From Ignavibacteriales bacterium (GTDB lineage: Bacteria > Bacteroidota > Ignavibacteria > Ignavibacteriales > Ignavibacteriaceae), in assembly GCA_016709155.1 (NCBI GenBank), contig JADJEI010000001.1, positions 806,001 through 870,000 of the forward strand: a DNA stretch of 64,000 nucleotides. Direction: 5' to 3'. The position numbers and the translations under genes are program-made. The notes below the pieces were generated by a model. The model searched no databases. It saw only the letters and a program-made list of their open reading frames with translations, and was not told where the DNA came from. This document shows, in pieces, positions 56,223 to 64,000 of the stretch (position 1 is the first letter of the stretch; every line of letters begins with the position of its first letter).

Positions 56223-57218
56223 TTATTCGGAATTATGCAATAAACTTTGCCACAGATAATCAAGAATTTCTTGCATACCCGTCCCATCAACTGCCGAGAT
56301 TAGAAATGTAGGAGAATCAGCATTTCTTAATTTTTTAATTGTCAACTTTTTAATCTCATCTTTTGAGAGCAAATCAGCTTTTGTCAAAGCTACTATTTTT
56401 TTCTTTTGGGGAAGCGCTTTACTGAAGGCTTTAAGTTCATCACTTAAAGTTTTATAATCAGCTTTAAAATCCTTTGACTGAATATCAATTAAAAATAATA
56501 ATACTTTAGTTCTTTCAATATGACGCAGGAATTGATGACCAAGCCCCTTCCCTTCTGCGGCTCCTTCAATAATTCCCGGAATATCTGCAACAACGAAGCT
56601 TTGATAATCTTTATATTTTACTATACCAAGATTAGGTTTAAGAGTAGTGAAAGGATAATCCGCTATTTTAGGTTTAGCAGAGGAAACTTTTGAAATAAAA
56701 GTTGATTTGCCGGCATTTGGAAAACCTACTAAACCTACATCAGCTATTAGTTTAAGTTCAAGAATTATATCTCTTTCCTCACCGGAAGTCCCTGGTTCAG
56801 CAAAACGCGGAGTTTGACGAGTTGCAGTTGCAAAATTACTATTACCTTTACCTCCCCTTCCGCCTTTAGCGATGACAAAAGATTTGTTGTCTTTATCCAA
56901 ATCACAAATAATTTCTTTTGTCTGCAAATCTTTAACAAACGTACCAACCGGAATTCTGATGATTATATCATCTCCTCGTTTGCCATCTTTAAGTGCACTT
57001 CCTCCCGGGGCTCCATTCTTTGCAGAATAATTTTTTTTATATCGAAAATCCAATAGCGTGGAGATATTTGCGCTGGCAACGAAAATTATATCCCCACCGT
57101 TACCTCCGTTACCGCCGGATGGACCACCCTTCGGAACATATTTTTCTCTGCGAAAAGTCACAGCGCCTTTACCGCCGTCGCCGGCTTTAATATGAATTTC
57201 CGCGTAATCTAAAAACAT
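56223..57218 (-). CDS. obg: GTPase Obg/CgtA
   Basis: 331 residues. The glycine-rich Obg domain (residues 1-157) has GGDGGKGAVTFRREKYVPKGGPSGGNGGNGGDI; the G domain has G1 GFPNAGKST, G2 with PFTTLKPNLG, G3 DIPGIIEGA, G4 TKAD and G5 SAVDG. The optional C-terminal OCT domain is absent, as in many relatives. It is a ribosome-assembly and stress GTPase. The start lies two bases after the stop of the upstream hypothetical gene (TAAACATG), implying coupled translation. Confidence 0.96.
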   Translation of the reverse strand: MFLDYAEIHIKAGDGGKGAVTFRREKYVPKGGPSGGNGGNGGDIIFVASANISTLLDFRYKKNYSAKNGAPGGSALKDGKRGDDIIIRIPVGTFVKDLQTKEIICDLDKDNKSFVIAKGGRGGKGNSNFATATRQTPRFAEPGTSGEERDIILELKLIADVGLVGFPNAGKSTFISKVSSAKPKIADYPFTTLKPNLGIVKYKDYQSFVVADIPGIIEGAAEGKGLGHQFLRHIERTKVLLFLIDIQSKDFKADYKTLSDELKAFSKALPQKKKIVALTKADLLSKDEIKKLTIKKLRNADSPTFLISAVDGTGMQEILDYLWQSLLHNSE

Positions 57219-57220
57219 GT

Positions 57221-58880
57221 TTAGTTGTTATTAAAATAATTTGAAACAGCATTTGTCAACACTACTGCTTCACGTGAAAATGGATTTATTCTTGAGGAAA
57301 GAAAGACTGTTTTTAATATTTCAGTTGCTTCATCATAACTATTGCACTCTTGAATTTTTTCTATTGTCGTAATAAAATCATCTCGATCTTCATTAAATAT
57401 GTCGCTCACTATTCGTTTTGACTCTTTATCGGAAAGAAAGGAAGCTAAATCTTTCTTAGGGGGAGGTGGAGGTTCGAGTATTTCTTGTTCATAAATTTTT
57501 GCTTCATTCTTATTTGTCTCAGTTACTTCCTCTGTGCCAACAGATTTGATTTCATGAGCGGGTAAAATATCTTCTGTCGCTGTTTGATTTGAAGTGATTT
57601 CACTCTCTGTTTCATCACTTTTAATTTCTTCAAGACTCAGAATTTCTTCAGAGTTAGAAATAATAGAATCATTTTCTAAAGCTGTTCCATCATCGAACAG
57701 AAATTGTTCTTCAGCAACTTTTGGATTTTCAATAGCTGGTAAATTATGATCGTTTGTTTCAAGTTCATTATCAAAAAAATCGAGCAAAGCTTTTTCTTTT
57801 TCAGGGGCAAGAAGTGTTTTATCTTCATCGCTATCACAGGCAGGTATGTCCTTTAATAGATCGTCTAACTCATCCGAATCAGAAATATATTCCTTTGTGA
57901 TATTTGGCAGTTCATTTGGCTGAATAATTTCTTCTTTTGTTTCTTCGGGAATTTTTATTTCATCAAGTGGGATTTTTTTCGGAGTCGGTGTCATAAGTCT
58001 GCTCGGCTTCAAAATCATCTTCGATAGTTTCTTGAGTTTGTTCAACATTTGGTAATTCAGTATTGTTTGATTCTTTAACTTCAAGGTCAATGTTTTGTTG
58101 TTTAACTTCAGTTTCGTATGGTAATGAAATATCTGAAAAAAGAATTTTTTTAAGTTCAACGATTTCTAAATTTATCCGCGCGTCTTTCGCAGTTGCATGA
58201 TTCAAACGTAATAAATATTCTATTTGGTTTTTTTCCTTAAGAAATAATTCGACATATCCCAGATTAACTTTGGTTTTTGACAATGCGCCAATATTGAAGA
58301 AATCTGCCATAGTATAAAGTGCATTCTCAACAAGTTTTTCCGGCTGTGTATTAAATAATTCCCTGTCTATTTTGCTGATGATAAGTTCAAATTCAGCCAC
58401 AGAAAGATTAGCTAATTTTCGTCGTGTCAGATATTCAAGAATAATTTTCTTTAGAAAAGATGAGTAGTAAACGTAATTTAAGATCAGGTTTATTTCTTCA
58501 AATGACTTGGTTGAACCATCTTCAAAAATAAGTTTTGTTAACGACCATCGAGGTCTCACGATATAATTGGCATTAAACGAAACTGCCTGAATGATGAGCC
58601 TTTTAACATCTTCGAACGCAATTCGCTTGGAAAATTTTATTTCATCAGAAATTGAATTGAAGCATTTCGAAATTTCTTTCCCTGAATAGTCAAACACAGA
58701 ATCTTTTAATAATTTTTGTCTGTCCTGAAAAATAAGGTAATCAATCTCGGAGGAAATGTAGGTTGTAATTGCAGGATGTAGATTGGCGTTCAATAATTTT
58801 TCGATGGTAAAAAATGTACCAAGGTTTTTGATATTATTGAGCGATAAATCCGAGATGAATTTTATTTCTTTATTGAACAT
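57221..58880 (-). CDS. Uncharacterised protein upstream of obg (frameshifted)
   Basis: Two overlapping frames join at the T7 run 57973-57979 (one base missing) into about 553 residues. The N-terminal 240 residues are a Leu/Ile/Lys-rich helical domain (FTIEKLLNANLHPAITTYISSEIDYLIFQDRQKLL); the middle, about residues 250-450, is acidic and low complexity (Glu, Asp, Ser, Thr, Asn) and probably disordered. The end has a proline run PPPPPKKDLASFLSDKESKRIVSDIFNEDRDDF, then a helical tail. I recognise no family. It is coupled to obg by a two-base gap. Confidence 0.7.
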
Positions 58881-58914
58881 TACATTTATTCTTTATAAAT
58901 CATATCTAAAATAT

Positions 58915-58963
58915 AAAAAATCCCGATTAAGGCTAAGCCATACTATGGCAAAGTTAATCGGGA
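58915..58963 (-). terminator. Rho-independent terminator of the sdhCAB operon
   Basis: TCCCGATTAA (58921-58930) pairs with TTAATCGGGA (58954-58963); within the loop GCCATA-C-TATGGC makes a second small palindrome. On the minus strand the outer stem is followed by TTTTTT. It lies about 40 bases after the sdhB stop. Confidence 0.85.
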
Positions 58964-59000
58964 AATTATAAAAGCTCAATATTTAATGTGTTGAAGTTTT

Positions 59001-59771
59001 CTAAACCTCAACTTCCTTCGACTTGACTTTTGCCATTATAAAATCTCTGTTCATTCTTGCAATATTAGTAACCGAAATCCCTTTTGGGCATTCGGCTTCG
59101 CAAGCATACGTATTGGTGCAGCTTCCGAACCCGAGTTCGTCCATAACTTTTACCATTCTCTCAACTCTACGGTAACGCTCCGGCTGCCCTTGCGGCAGAA
59201 AAGCATATTGCGAAACTTTTGCAGAAACGAACAGCATTGCACTTGCATTCTTACAAGCTGCAACGCAAGCGCCGCATCCGATACAAGCAGCAGCATCCAT
59301 TGCAAGACTTGAAACTTCTTTGGAAATTGGGATTGCATTTCCATCGGGTGCACCGCCGGTATTAAATGAAACATATCCGCCGGCATATAAAATTTTATCA
59401 AATCCCGAACGATCAACCATTAGATCTTTAATTACAGGAAATGCTTTTGCACGGAATGGTTCAACCCAAATTGTTTCGCCGTCTTTAAAGTTACGCATGT
59501 GAAGCTGGCAAGTAGCTATCTTGGGCAGCGGTCCGTGCGGCTGACCATTAATTACCAAACCGCAAGTTCCGCAAATACCTTCGCGGCAGTCGCTTTCAAA
59601 ATGTATTGCTTCTTCACCCTTTGCTTCGAGCGAGTTATTTATTTCATCCAACATTTCGAGGAAAGAGGCATCGGGAGAAATCTGAACTTTATATTCAGCA
59701 AAACTTCCTACACTGTTTGCGTTTTTCTGTCTCCAGATGTTAAGTGTAAGATTTAATTTTTTCTGTTCCAT
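59001..59771 (-). CDS. sdhB: Succinate dehydrogenase/fumarate reductase iron-sulfur subunit
   Basis: The ATG at 59771 (MEQKKLNLTLNIWRQKN) follows GGAG nine bases upstream; the longer frame to 59849 overlaps the DUF1016 gene. Length 257. The 2Fe-2S ligands are in CREGICGTC and the later TCQLHM; the 4Fe-4S and 3Fe-4S ligands in AACIGCGACVAACK and ACEAECPKG. It passes electrons between the flavoprotein and the quinone-binding cytochrome b in the inner membrane. It is separated from sdhA by an inserted nuclease gene. The Shine-Dalgarno region is part of a duplicated 15-bp sequence. Confidence 0.95.
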   Translation of the reverse strand: MEQKKLNLTLNIWRQKNANSVGSFAEYKVQISPDASFLEMLDEINNSLEAKGEEAIHFESDCREGICGTCGLVINGQPHGPLPKIATCQLHMRNFKDGETIWVEPFRAKAFPVIKDLMVDRSGFDKILYAGGYVSFNTGGAPDGNAIPISKEVSSLAMDAAACIGCGACVAACKNASAMLFVSAKVSQYAFLPQGQPERYRRVERMVKVMDELGFGSCTNTYACEAECPKGISVTNIARMNRDFIMAKVKSKEVEV

Positions 59772-59784
59772 TATTTGTAACTCC
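59770..59784. repeat. 15-bp direct repeat flanking the DUF1016 insertion (second copy 60888-60902)
   Basis: ATTATTTGTAACTCC occurs here, overlapping the sdhB ribosome-binding site and start, and identically at 60888-60902, overlapping the sdhA stop. The two copies start 1118 bases apart and exactly bracket the DUF1016 gene. Confidence 0.9.
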
Positions 59785-59802
59785 AATTTATTATCAAACT
59801 TT

Positions 59803-60888
59803 TTAGTTATCAGATTTATTTGTTTCAGAATACAAAAAATATTCTCCAAGCTCGTGCAATTTTTGCTTTAGAATATTTCTATCAATCAACTGGGTTTCGT
59901 ACTCCGTAATTTTTGTTGGCGAAAGATTTCTATTGATTGCATAGTTAACAACTTCATCATCTTTGGTTTTGCATAAAATTAATCCAACACTTAGGTTTTC
60001 GTGTTCCAACTTTTGTTTTTTATCAAGTGCTTCAAGGTAAAAATTCATTTTGCCAAGATACTCTGGACTAAAGTCATCAATTTTCAAATCTATAGCAACA
60101 AGACATCGCAAACCTCGATGAAAAAAAAGCAAATCAACAAAAAAATCTTTACTGCCAACCTGCAAACGATATTCTTCGCCAACAAAAGTAAAACCTTTTC
60201 CTAATTCAAGGATGAACTCTTTAAGATTTTTCACAAGAGATTTTTTTAAATCTTTCTCATTAAAATCCTTCGGTAGATCAAGAAATTCAAAGATGTATTT
60301 ATCTTTAAAAACCTCATTTACTTGCTGTGAGCGAGTTTTTTCTAATTCTGTCAACACTGTTGACAGTTTTTGATTTGAGCCTTCTTTCAATTCTCTCACC
60401 ACTGATGAGAGTTTTTGCTGGGATAACAAAAACCTTTCATAAACAGCACAGCTAATCTGTCTCTCAAGTTCACGTTTCGAATACTTCTCTTTTATTGATA
60501 GTTTTAGATAAAACTCTTTTTCCTCAATTGTCTTCGTTTTTGTAAAAATATGGAGATTATTAGTCCAACCTAATTCTCTCACCAGTGGTGAGAGTTTTGG
60601 AAATGCTGAATAAACCTCATAAAATTGTTTCATTCTCCATAGATTTTGCTGTGAAAAACCACGAACTCCATTTATCTCAGTTTGAATATATTTAGAAAGC
60701 TCTTCAACAGTTCCTTTTCCCCAACCATCGGATTCAGTTTTGTTAGAAATGTATTTTCCAACATTCCAGTAAAGATCAATAAGCTCTCTATTAACAGAAG
60801 CAAATGCTCTTTGCTTAGATTGTTTTATTAGTTCAACAATCTGAGTGAAAGATTTTTTTTCAATTATATCTGCTTCGGCAACTTTCAA
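59803..60888 (-). CDS. DUF1016 (YhcG-like) PD-(D/E)XK nuclease domain protein
   Basis: 361 residues. The N-terminal DUF1016 part includes SVNRELIDLYWNVGKYIS, GWGKGTVEELSKYIQ and FSQQNLWRMKQFYEVY. The C-terminal YhcG nuclease domain has FTFVGEEYRLQVGSKDFFVDLLFFHRGLRCLVAIDLKIDDFSPEYLGKMNFYLEAL with a D..D-x-K catalytic core. The middle (residues about 150-190) has an imperfect repeat of KLSxVxxELxxG-type segments. The start is TTG immediately after the sdhA stop. Family members occur near restriction and mobile genes; the role is uncertain. Its position inside sdhAB and the flanking direct repeats mark it as a recent insertion. Confidence 0.9.
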   Translation of the reverse strand: MKVAEADIIEKKSFTQIVELIKQSKQRAFASVNRELIDLYWNVGKYISNKTESDGWGKGTVEELSKYIQTEINGVRGFSQQNLWRMKQFYEVYSAFPKLSPLVRELGWTNNLHIFTKTKTIEEKEFYLKLSIKEKYSKRELERQISCAVYERFLLSQQKLSSVVRELKEGSNQKLSTVLTELEKTRSQQVNEVFKDKYIFEFLDLPKDFNEKDLKKSLVKNLKEFILELGKGFTFVGEEYRLQVGSKDFFVDLLFFHRGLRCLVAIDLKIDDFSPEYLGKMNFYLEALDKKQKLEHENLSVGLILCKTKDDEVVNYAINRNLSPTKITEYETQLIDRNILKQKLHELGEYFLYSETNKSDN

Positions 60889-62799
60889 TTATTTGTAACT
60901 CCTTACAGCAAGTTTCAGATATTCAAATTTCAATTCTTCTTTGTGGAGATTCCATTTATTCTCTCCGGCAAATTCCCACGCCGCAACGTAAGAATAATTT
61001 GCATCATCACGTTTTGCTTCGCCGTCTTCAAATTGATGCTCAACACGGAAATGTGCGCCGCAGCTTTCATTTCTGTCTAACGCATCGGTCGCAATCAGTT
61101 CGCCAAGTTCAAAATAATCTGCAAGTCTGCCGGCACGTTCAAGTGTTTGATTTACATCGCTGCCGCTTCCGGGAATTGTAACGTTCTTCCAGAATTCTGC
61201 TTTCAATTCTCTTATTTCTGCAATTGCTTCTTTCAAACCTTTTTCGTGACGAGCCATTCCAACTTTATTCCACATTATTCTGCCAAGCTGTTTATGGATA
61301 TCATCAACAGTTCGCTTTCCTTTTACAGACATTAGTTTGTTTGTAAAATCTTTAACACTATTCGCAACTTTTTCAAATTCGGGATGATCAGTTTTTATTG
61401 CTGCAGGTTTTGTTGTTGCAAGATAATCGCCCATTGTGTATGGAATAACAAAGTAACCATCAGCCAAACCTTGCATAAGCGCAGAGGCACCCAAACGATT
61501 TGCACCGTGATCTGAAAAGTTTGCTTCGCCAAGTACAAATAAGCCGGGAACAGAACTCATCAAATTATAATCAACCCACAAGCCGCCCATTACATAATGC
61601 GGAGCGGGATAAATCATCATAGGGGATTTGTATGGATTTTCTCCGTTGATGTTTTGATACATATCAAAAAGATTTCCGTAACGCTCTTCAATTACCTTTT
61701 GTCCAAGACGATTTATGGATTCACTAAAATCAAGATAAACTGCATTGCCGCCTTTTGCACCTCTGCCTTCATCACAAACTTCTTTTGCTGCTCGTGATGA
61801 AATATCTCTCGGTGCAAGATTTCCGTAGGATGGATATTTTCTTTCAAGATAATAATCTCTTTCAGCTTCAGGAATATCATTTGGATTTCGCATATCACCT
61901 TTTTTCTTCGATACCCAAATTCTGCCATCGTTACGAAGTGATTCACTCATCAATGTTAATTTTGATTGAACATCACCGTGAAGTGGAATGCAAGTAGGAT
62001 GAATTTGAGTGTAACAAGGATTTGCAAAAAATGCACCACGCTTGTGAGCGCGCCAAATTGCTGTTGCGTTACAGTTCATTGCGTTGGTTGAAAGGAAAAA
62101 TACATTTGCATATCCGCCGGTTGCAAGAACAACAGCGTGTGCAGAATGTTTTTCAATTTCACCGGTAAGTAAATTTCTTACAACAATTCCTCTTGCTAAT
62201 CCATCAACGACAACTACATCGAGCATTTCTCTGCGAGTAAAAAGTTTTACTGAACCTTTATCAATTTGTCTGTTGAGTGAACTTACTGCACCAAGTAAAA
62301 GCTGCTGTCCCGTCTGACCGCGAGCATAAAAAGTTCTTGAAACTTGTGCACCACCGAAAGAACGATTATCCAAAAGTCCGCCGTATTCTCTTGCAAACGG
62401 AACGCCTTGTGCAACACATTGATCAATTATGTTTGAGCTTACTTCCGCAAGACGATAAACATTTGCTTCGCGCGCACGGAAGTCGCCGCCTTTAATTGTA
62501 TCATAAAATAATCTAAAAGTAGAATCACCATCATTCTGATAAGCTTTGGCAGCATTGATTCCGCCTTGTGCAGCAATGCTGTGTGCTCTTCTTGCGCTAT
62601 CGTGAAAAGTAAACGCCTTAACATTGTAACCAAGCTCGCCAAGAGTTGCTGCAGCAGATGCGCCAGCCAAACCGGTGCCAACAACAATAATATCAAATTT
62701 TCTTTTGTTGGATGGATTAACCAGTTTCATATTGAATTTATGGTTAGTCCATTTTTCGGAAAGATTTCCTTCGGGAATTTTAGAATCTAATTTTGTCAT
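60889..62799 (-). CDS. sdhA: Succinate dehydrogenase/fumarate reductase flavoprotein subunit
   Basis: 636 residues. The dinucleotide-binding start is FDIIVVGTGLAGASAAATLGELGYNV; the covalent-FAD histidine lies in RRAHSIAAQGGINAAKAYQNDGDS; substrate-site blocks include GGYANVFFLSTNAMNCNATA, HPTCIPLHGD, PAPHYVMGGLWVDY and ANRLGASALMQGLADG. The sequence is of the Bacteroidota/epsilonproteobacterial type, which works as succinate:menaquinone reductase or fumarate reductase; the direction cannot be inferred. It overlaps sdhC by four bases. Its last codons and stop lie in the direct repeat at 60888-60902. Confidence 0.96.
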   Translation of the reverse strand: MTKLDSKIPEGNLSEKWTNHKFNMKLVNPSNKRKFDIIVVGTGLAGASAAATLGELGYNVKAFTFHDSARRAHSIAAQGGINAAKAYQNDGDSTFRLFYDTIKGGDFRAREANVYRLAEVSSNIIDQCVAQGVPFAREYGGLLDNRSFGGAQVSRTFYARGQTGQQLLLGAVSSLNRQIDKGSVKLFTRREMLDVVVVDGLARGIVVRNLLTGEIEKHSAHAVVLATGGYANVFFLSTNAMNCNATAIWRAHKRGAFFANPCYTQIHPTCIPLHGDVQSKLTLMSESLRNDGRIWVSKKKGDMRNPNDIPEAERDYYLERKYPSYGNLAPRDISSRAAKEVCDEGRGAKGGNAVYLDFSESINRLGQKVIEERYGNLFDMYQNINGENPYKSPMMIYPAPHYVMGGLWVDYNLMSSVPGLFVLGEANFSDHGANRLGASALMQGLADGYFVIPYTMGDYLATTKPAAIKTDHPEFEKVANSVKDFTNKLMSVKGKRTVDDIHKQLGRIMWNKVGMARHEKGLKEAIAEIRELKAEFWKNVTIPGSGSDVNQTLERAGRLADYFELGELIATDALDRNESCGAHFRVEHQFEDGEAKRDDANYSYVAAWEFAGENKWNLHKEELKFEYLKLAVRSYK

Positions 62800-63473
62800 T
62801 GGTTACCTCCGTAAAAAAAGAAAAAGTAAATCGGCATCGAAGCAAAACCTAATGCCATAATAATTGCGTAAAGTGTTCCAAGTTTTTTTATAAGTGGAGT
62901 GTATTTATTATGGTTCCATCCAAAAGTTTGAAACGCACTTTGGAATCCGTGATTAAGATGAAAACCTAAAAGCAGCACTGCAACAACATAAAGCAGTGAG
63001 TACCACCAGTAGCTAAAAAATCCAACTACAACTTGAAAATACTGCTCAGTATCTGCTAAACCAGATGGATCGTAAACATTGAATCTCCAGAAAAATGTTC
63101 CAAGGTGAAGTACGAGAAAAATAAAAACGACTGATCCCGTAATAAATGCCCATCTTGAAAATATGGTGCTGTTTTCGGATGAACCGTTTATTTTATAACG
63201 GGTTGGTCGTGCTTTTTTATTTTCATACCAAAGCCGCACACCATTAAATATGTGCAGCACAAAAGCTGTTAGCATAACTATTTCAATAATTCTGATAAGT
63301 GGTTTGATAACATCTAAAGTACCAACATAACCATTAAAAGTTTCAGCACCGAAGAACAACGTTATGTTTCCAATAAGATGAATGATTAGAAAAATGATTA
63401 AGAAACTCCCGGTAACAGCCATCGTAAATTTTTTGCCGATAGAGGAGTTAGAAAAATTTAGTAGCCAGCTCAT
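62796..63473 (-). CDS. sdhC: Succinate dehydrogenase/fumarate reductase cytochrome b subunit
   Basis: 225 residues with five hydrophobic segments (about 18-40, 57-78, 105-128, 150-172, 195-218) and conserved histidines in IIFLIIHLIGN, TAFVLHIFNGVRLW, FIFLVLHLGTFFW and LLLGFHLNHGFQSAFQTFGWNHNKY, which would hold two b hemes, as in the b558-type single-subunit anchors. It reduces or oxidises menaquinone. AAGGAG lies seven bases before the ATG. It is the first gene of the operon. Confidence 0.93.
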   Translation of the reverse strand: MSWLLNFSNSSIGKKFTMAVTGSFLIIFLIIHLIGNITLFFGAETFNGYVGTLDVIKPLIRIIEIVMLTAFVLHIFNGVRLWYENKKARPTRYKINGSSENSTIFSRWAFITGSVVFIFLVLHLGTFFWRFNVYDPSGLADTEQYFQVVVGFFSYWWYSLLYVVAVLLLGFHLNHGFQSAFQTFGWNHNKYTPLIKKLGTLYAIIMALGFASMPIYFFFFYGGNQ

Positions 63474-63737
63474 TAAAAGCTCCTTTTAAATGAAAAATAA
63501 TTTTTGTTCAAAGTGATATGAAAAAGATGTAGTTCGTTGGGGAATGAATCAGGTAGTGAAGCGAAAATTTTTCTAATAAAATTTCTGAAAGAATGCATAT
63601 TCTGATAATTACGATAAAACTTGAATACAACTTAGAAAAAATTTATGAAGGTGAAAAGTTTTAGTCAAAAATTTTTTCAACTTTATTTGAATCTTAAAAT
63701 TATAAAAGTATTTTAGCACAAGTTCTTTGAACAAAAT
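63474..63737. other. Intergenic promoter region between sdhC and the cobalamin riboswitch
   Basis: About 260 AT-rich bases with no open frame of note. It should hold the minus-strand promoter of sdhCAB and the plus-strand promoter of the riboswitch transcript, but I cannot pick promoter boxes with confidence. Confidence 0.4.
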
Positions 63738-63940
63738 TTACGGTGTTCCAATCCCGCTTTAATCGGGGTAATGGAAATTATAGGGAAGTGCGGTGATTCC
63801 ATAAAAGGAAAATTCCGTCGCTGTCGCGCAACTGTGAATCAATGTAGAATGTAAAATGTAGAATTTAGAATGATCTTAATTCTACATTCTTAATTCTAAA
63901 TTCTGCATTGTTAAGCCAGGAGACCTGCCGCAAATCAATA
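63738..63940 (+). ncRNA. Cobalamin (B12) riboswitch
   Basis: The conserved core is clear: GGTGTTCCAATCCCGC, GGGAAGTGCGGTGATTCC (about 63783-63800), CCGTCGCTGTCGCGCAACTGTGA (63815-63837), and the B12-box region AGCCAGGAGACCTGCC (63914-63929). The variable arm between CTGTGAATC and TTAAGCC is enlarged to about 70 bases by TGTAGAAT-type repeats that fold back on themselves. In this group such elements usually control TonB-dependent vitamin B12 receptors or B12-independent enzymes; the controlled gene lies past the window end. A possible ATG at 63976 is not convincing. Confidence 0.92.
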
Positions 63941-64000
63941 TATAATCAACCTTCGCGCAAAAGGTAAGATTTACGATGGTCTTTCAAAATCTCCATTCGT

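Noticed and set aside
63976..64000. Start of the riboswitch-controlled gene
   Set aside because: Only eight codons are visible and they do not resemble a signal peptide; purines upstream are weak evidence.

Overview
The window looks like a chromosomal segment of an AT-rich, Gram-negative member of the Bacteroidota/Chlorobiota group, most likely the Ignavibacteria. Grounds: an M1 peptidase ending in the type IX secretion sorting domain style of that group (motif NYPNPFNPTTKIKY), several lipoproteins with clear lipoboxes, a DUF4837 lipoprotein, and a Bacteroidota-type succinate dehydrogenase/fumarate reductase (sdhC-A-B with a single cytochrome b subunit). The taxonomic call is inference from protein style; no rRNA is present. 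LAYOUT. 0-14.5 kb: mostly housekeeping. glnE overlaps a DUF2723 membrane protein on the plus strand; facing them is a minus-strand run of greA, ribD, tilS-hpt-ftsH-lipid kinase and a DUF4837 lipoprotein. Then come a lipoprotein with an internal stop, a YfiT-like DinB protein and tag. 14.7-26.1 kb: an SDR protein, a remnant of a COG4705 membrane protein beside a hairpin repeat, and a minus-strand envelope-stress or efflux module: response regulator and histidine kinase, a lipoprotein, a PepSY-like lipoprotein, TolC, adaptor, RND pump and a PepSY-like periplasmic protein. Three of these units carry a similar 11-bp-periodic direct repeat upstream, which looks like the operator of this regulator. 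26.2-34.2 kb: YidB-like, DUF1003, a RhlE-type helicase, a cassette-like stretch (hairpin, small lipoprotein, long dyad element, nhaA) and an M16 peptidase pair. 34.4-42.1 kb: accessory region with a GH43-like enzyme, palindromic repeats bracketing a DUF559 nuclease gene, a DUF2075 nuclease-helicase divergent from a second DUF559-like nuclease, and a DinB gene flanked by repeats. 42.2-52.5 kb: MATE transporter, M1 peptidase, AddB-like helicase-nuclease, outer-membrane protein, M14 peptidase, UspA, zinc-ribbon protein and rpsU. 52.6-63.5 kb: LOG protein, dacB, tRNA-Met(CAU)-secG, M48 peptidase, an uncharacterised gene coupled to obg, and the sdhCAB operon with a DUF1016 (YhcG-like) nuclease gene inserted between sdhA and sdhB. 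The window ends in a plus-strand cobalamin riboswitch whose target gene lies mostly or wholly outside. A striking property is about fourteen single-base frameshifts, mostly in homopolymer runs and mostly apparent deletions, plus one in-frame stop. They break genes between 12.8 and 58 kb. Residual homopolymer errors of a draft or metagenome assembly are the simplest explanation, but genuine gene decay cannot be excluded from sequence alone. Broken genes are annotated here as whole loci with the break position stated.
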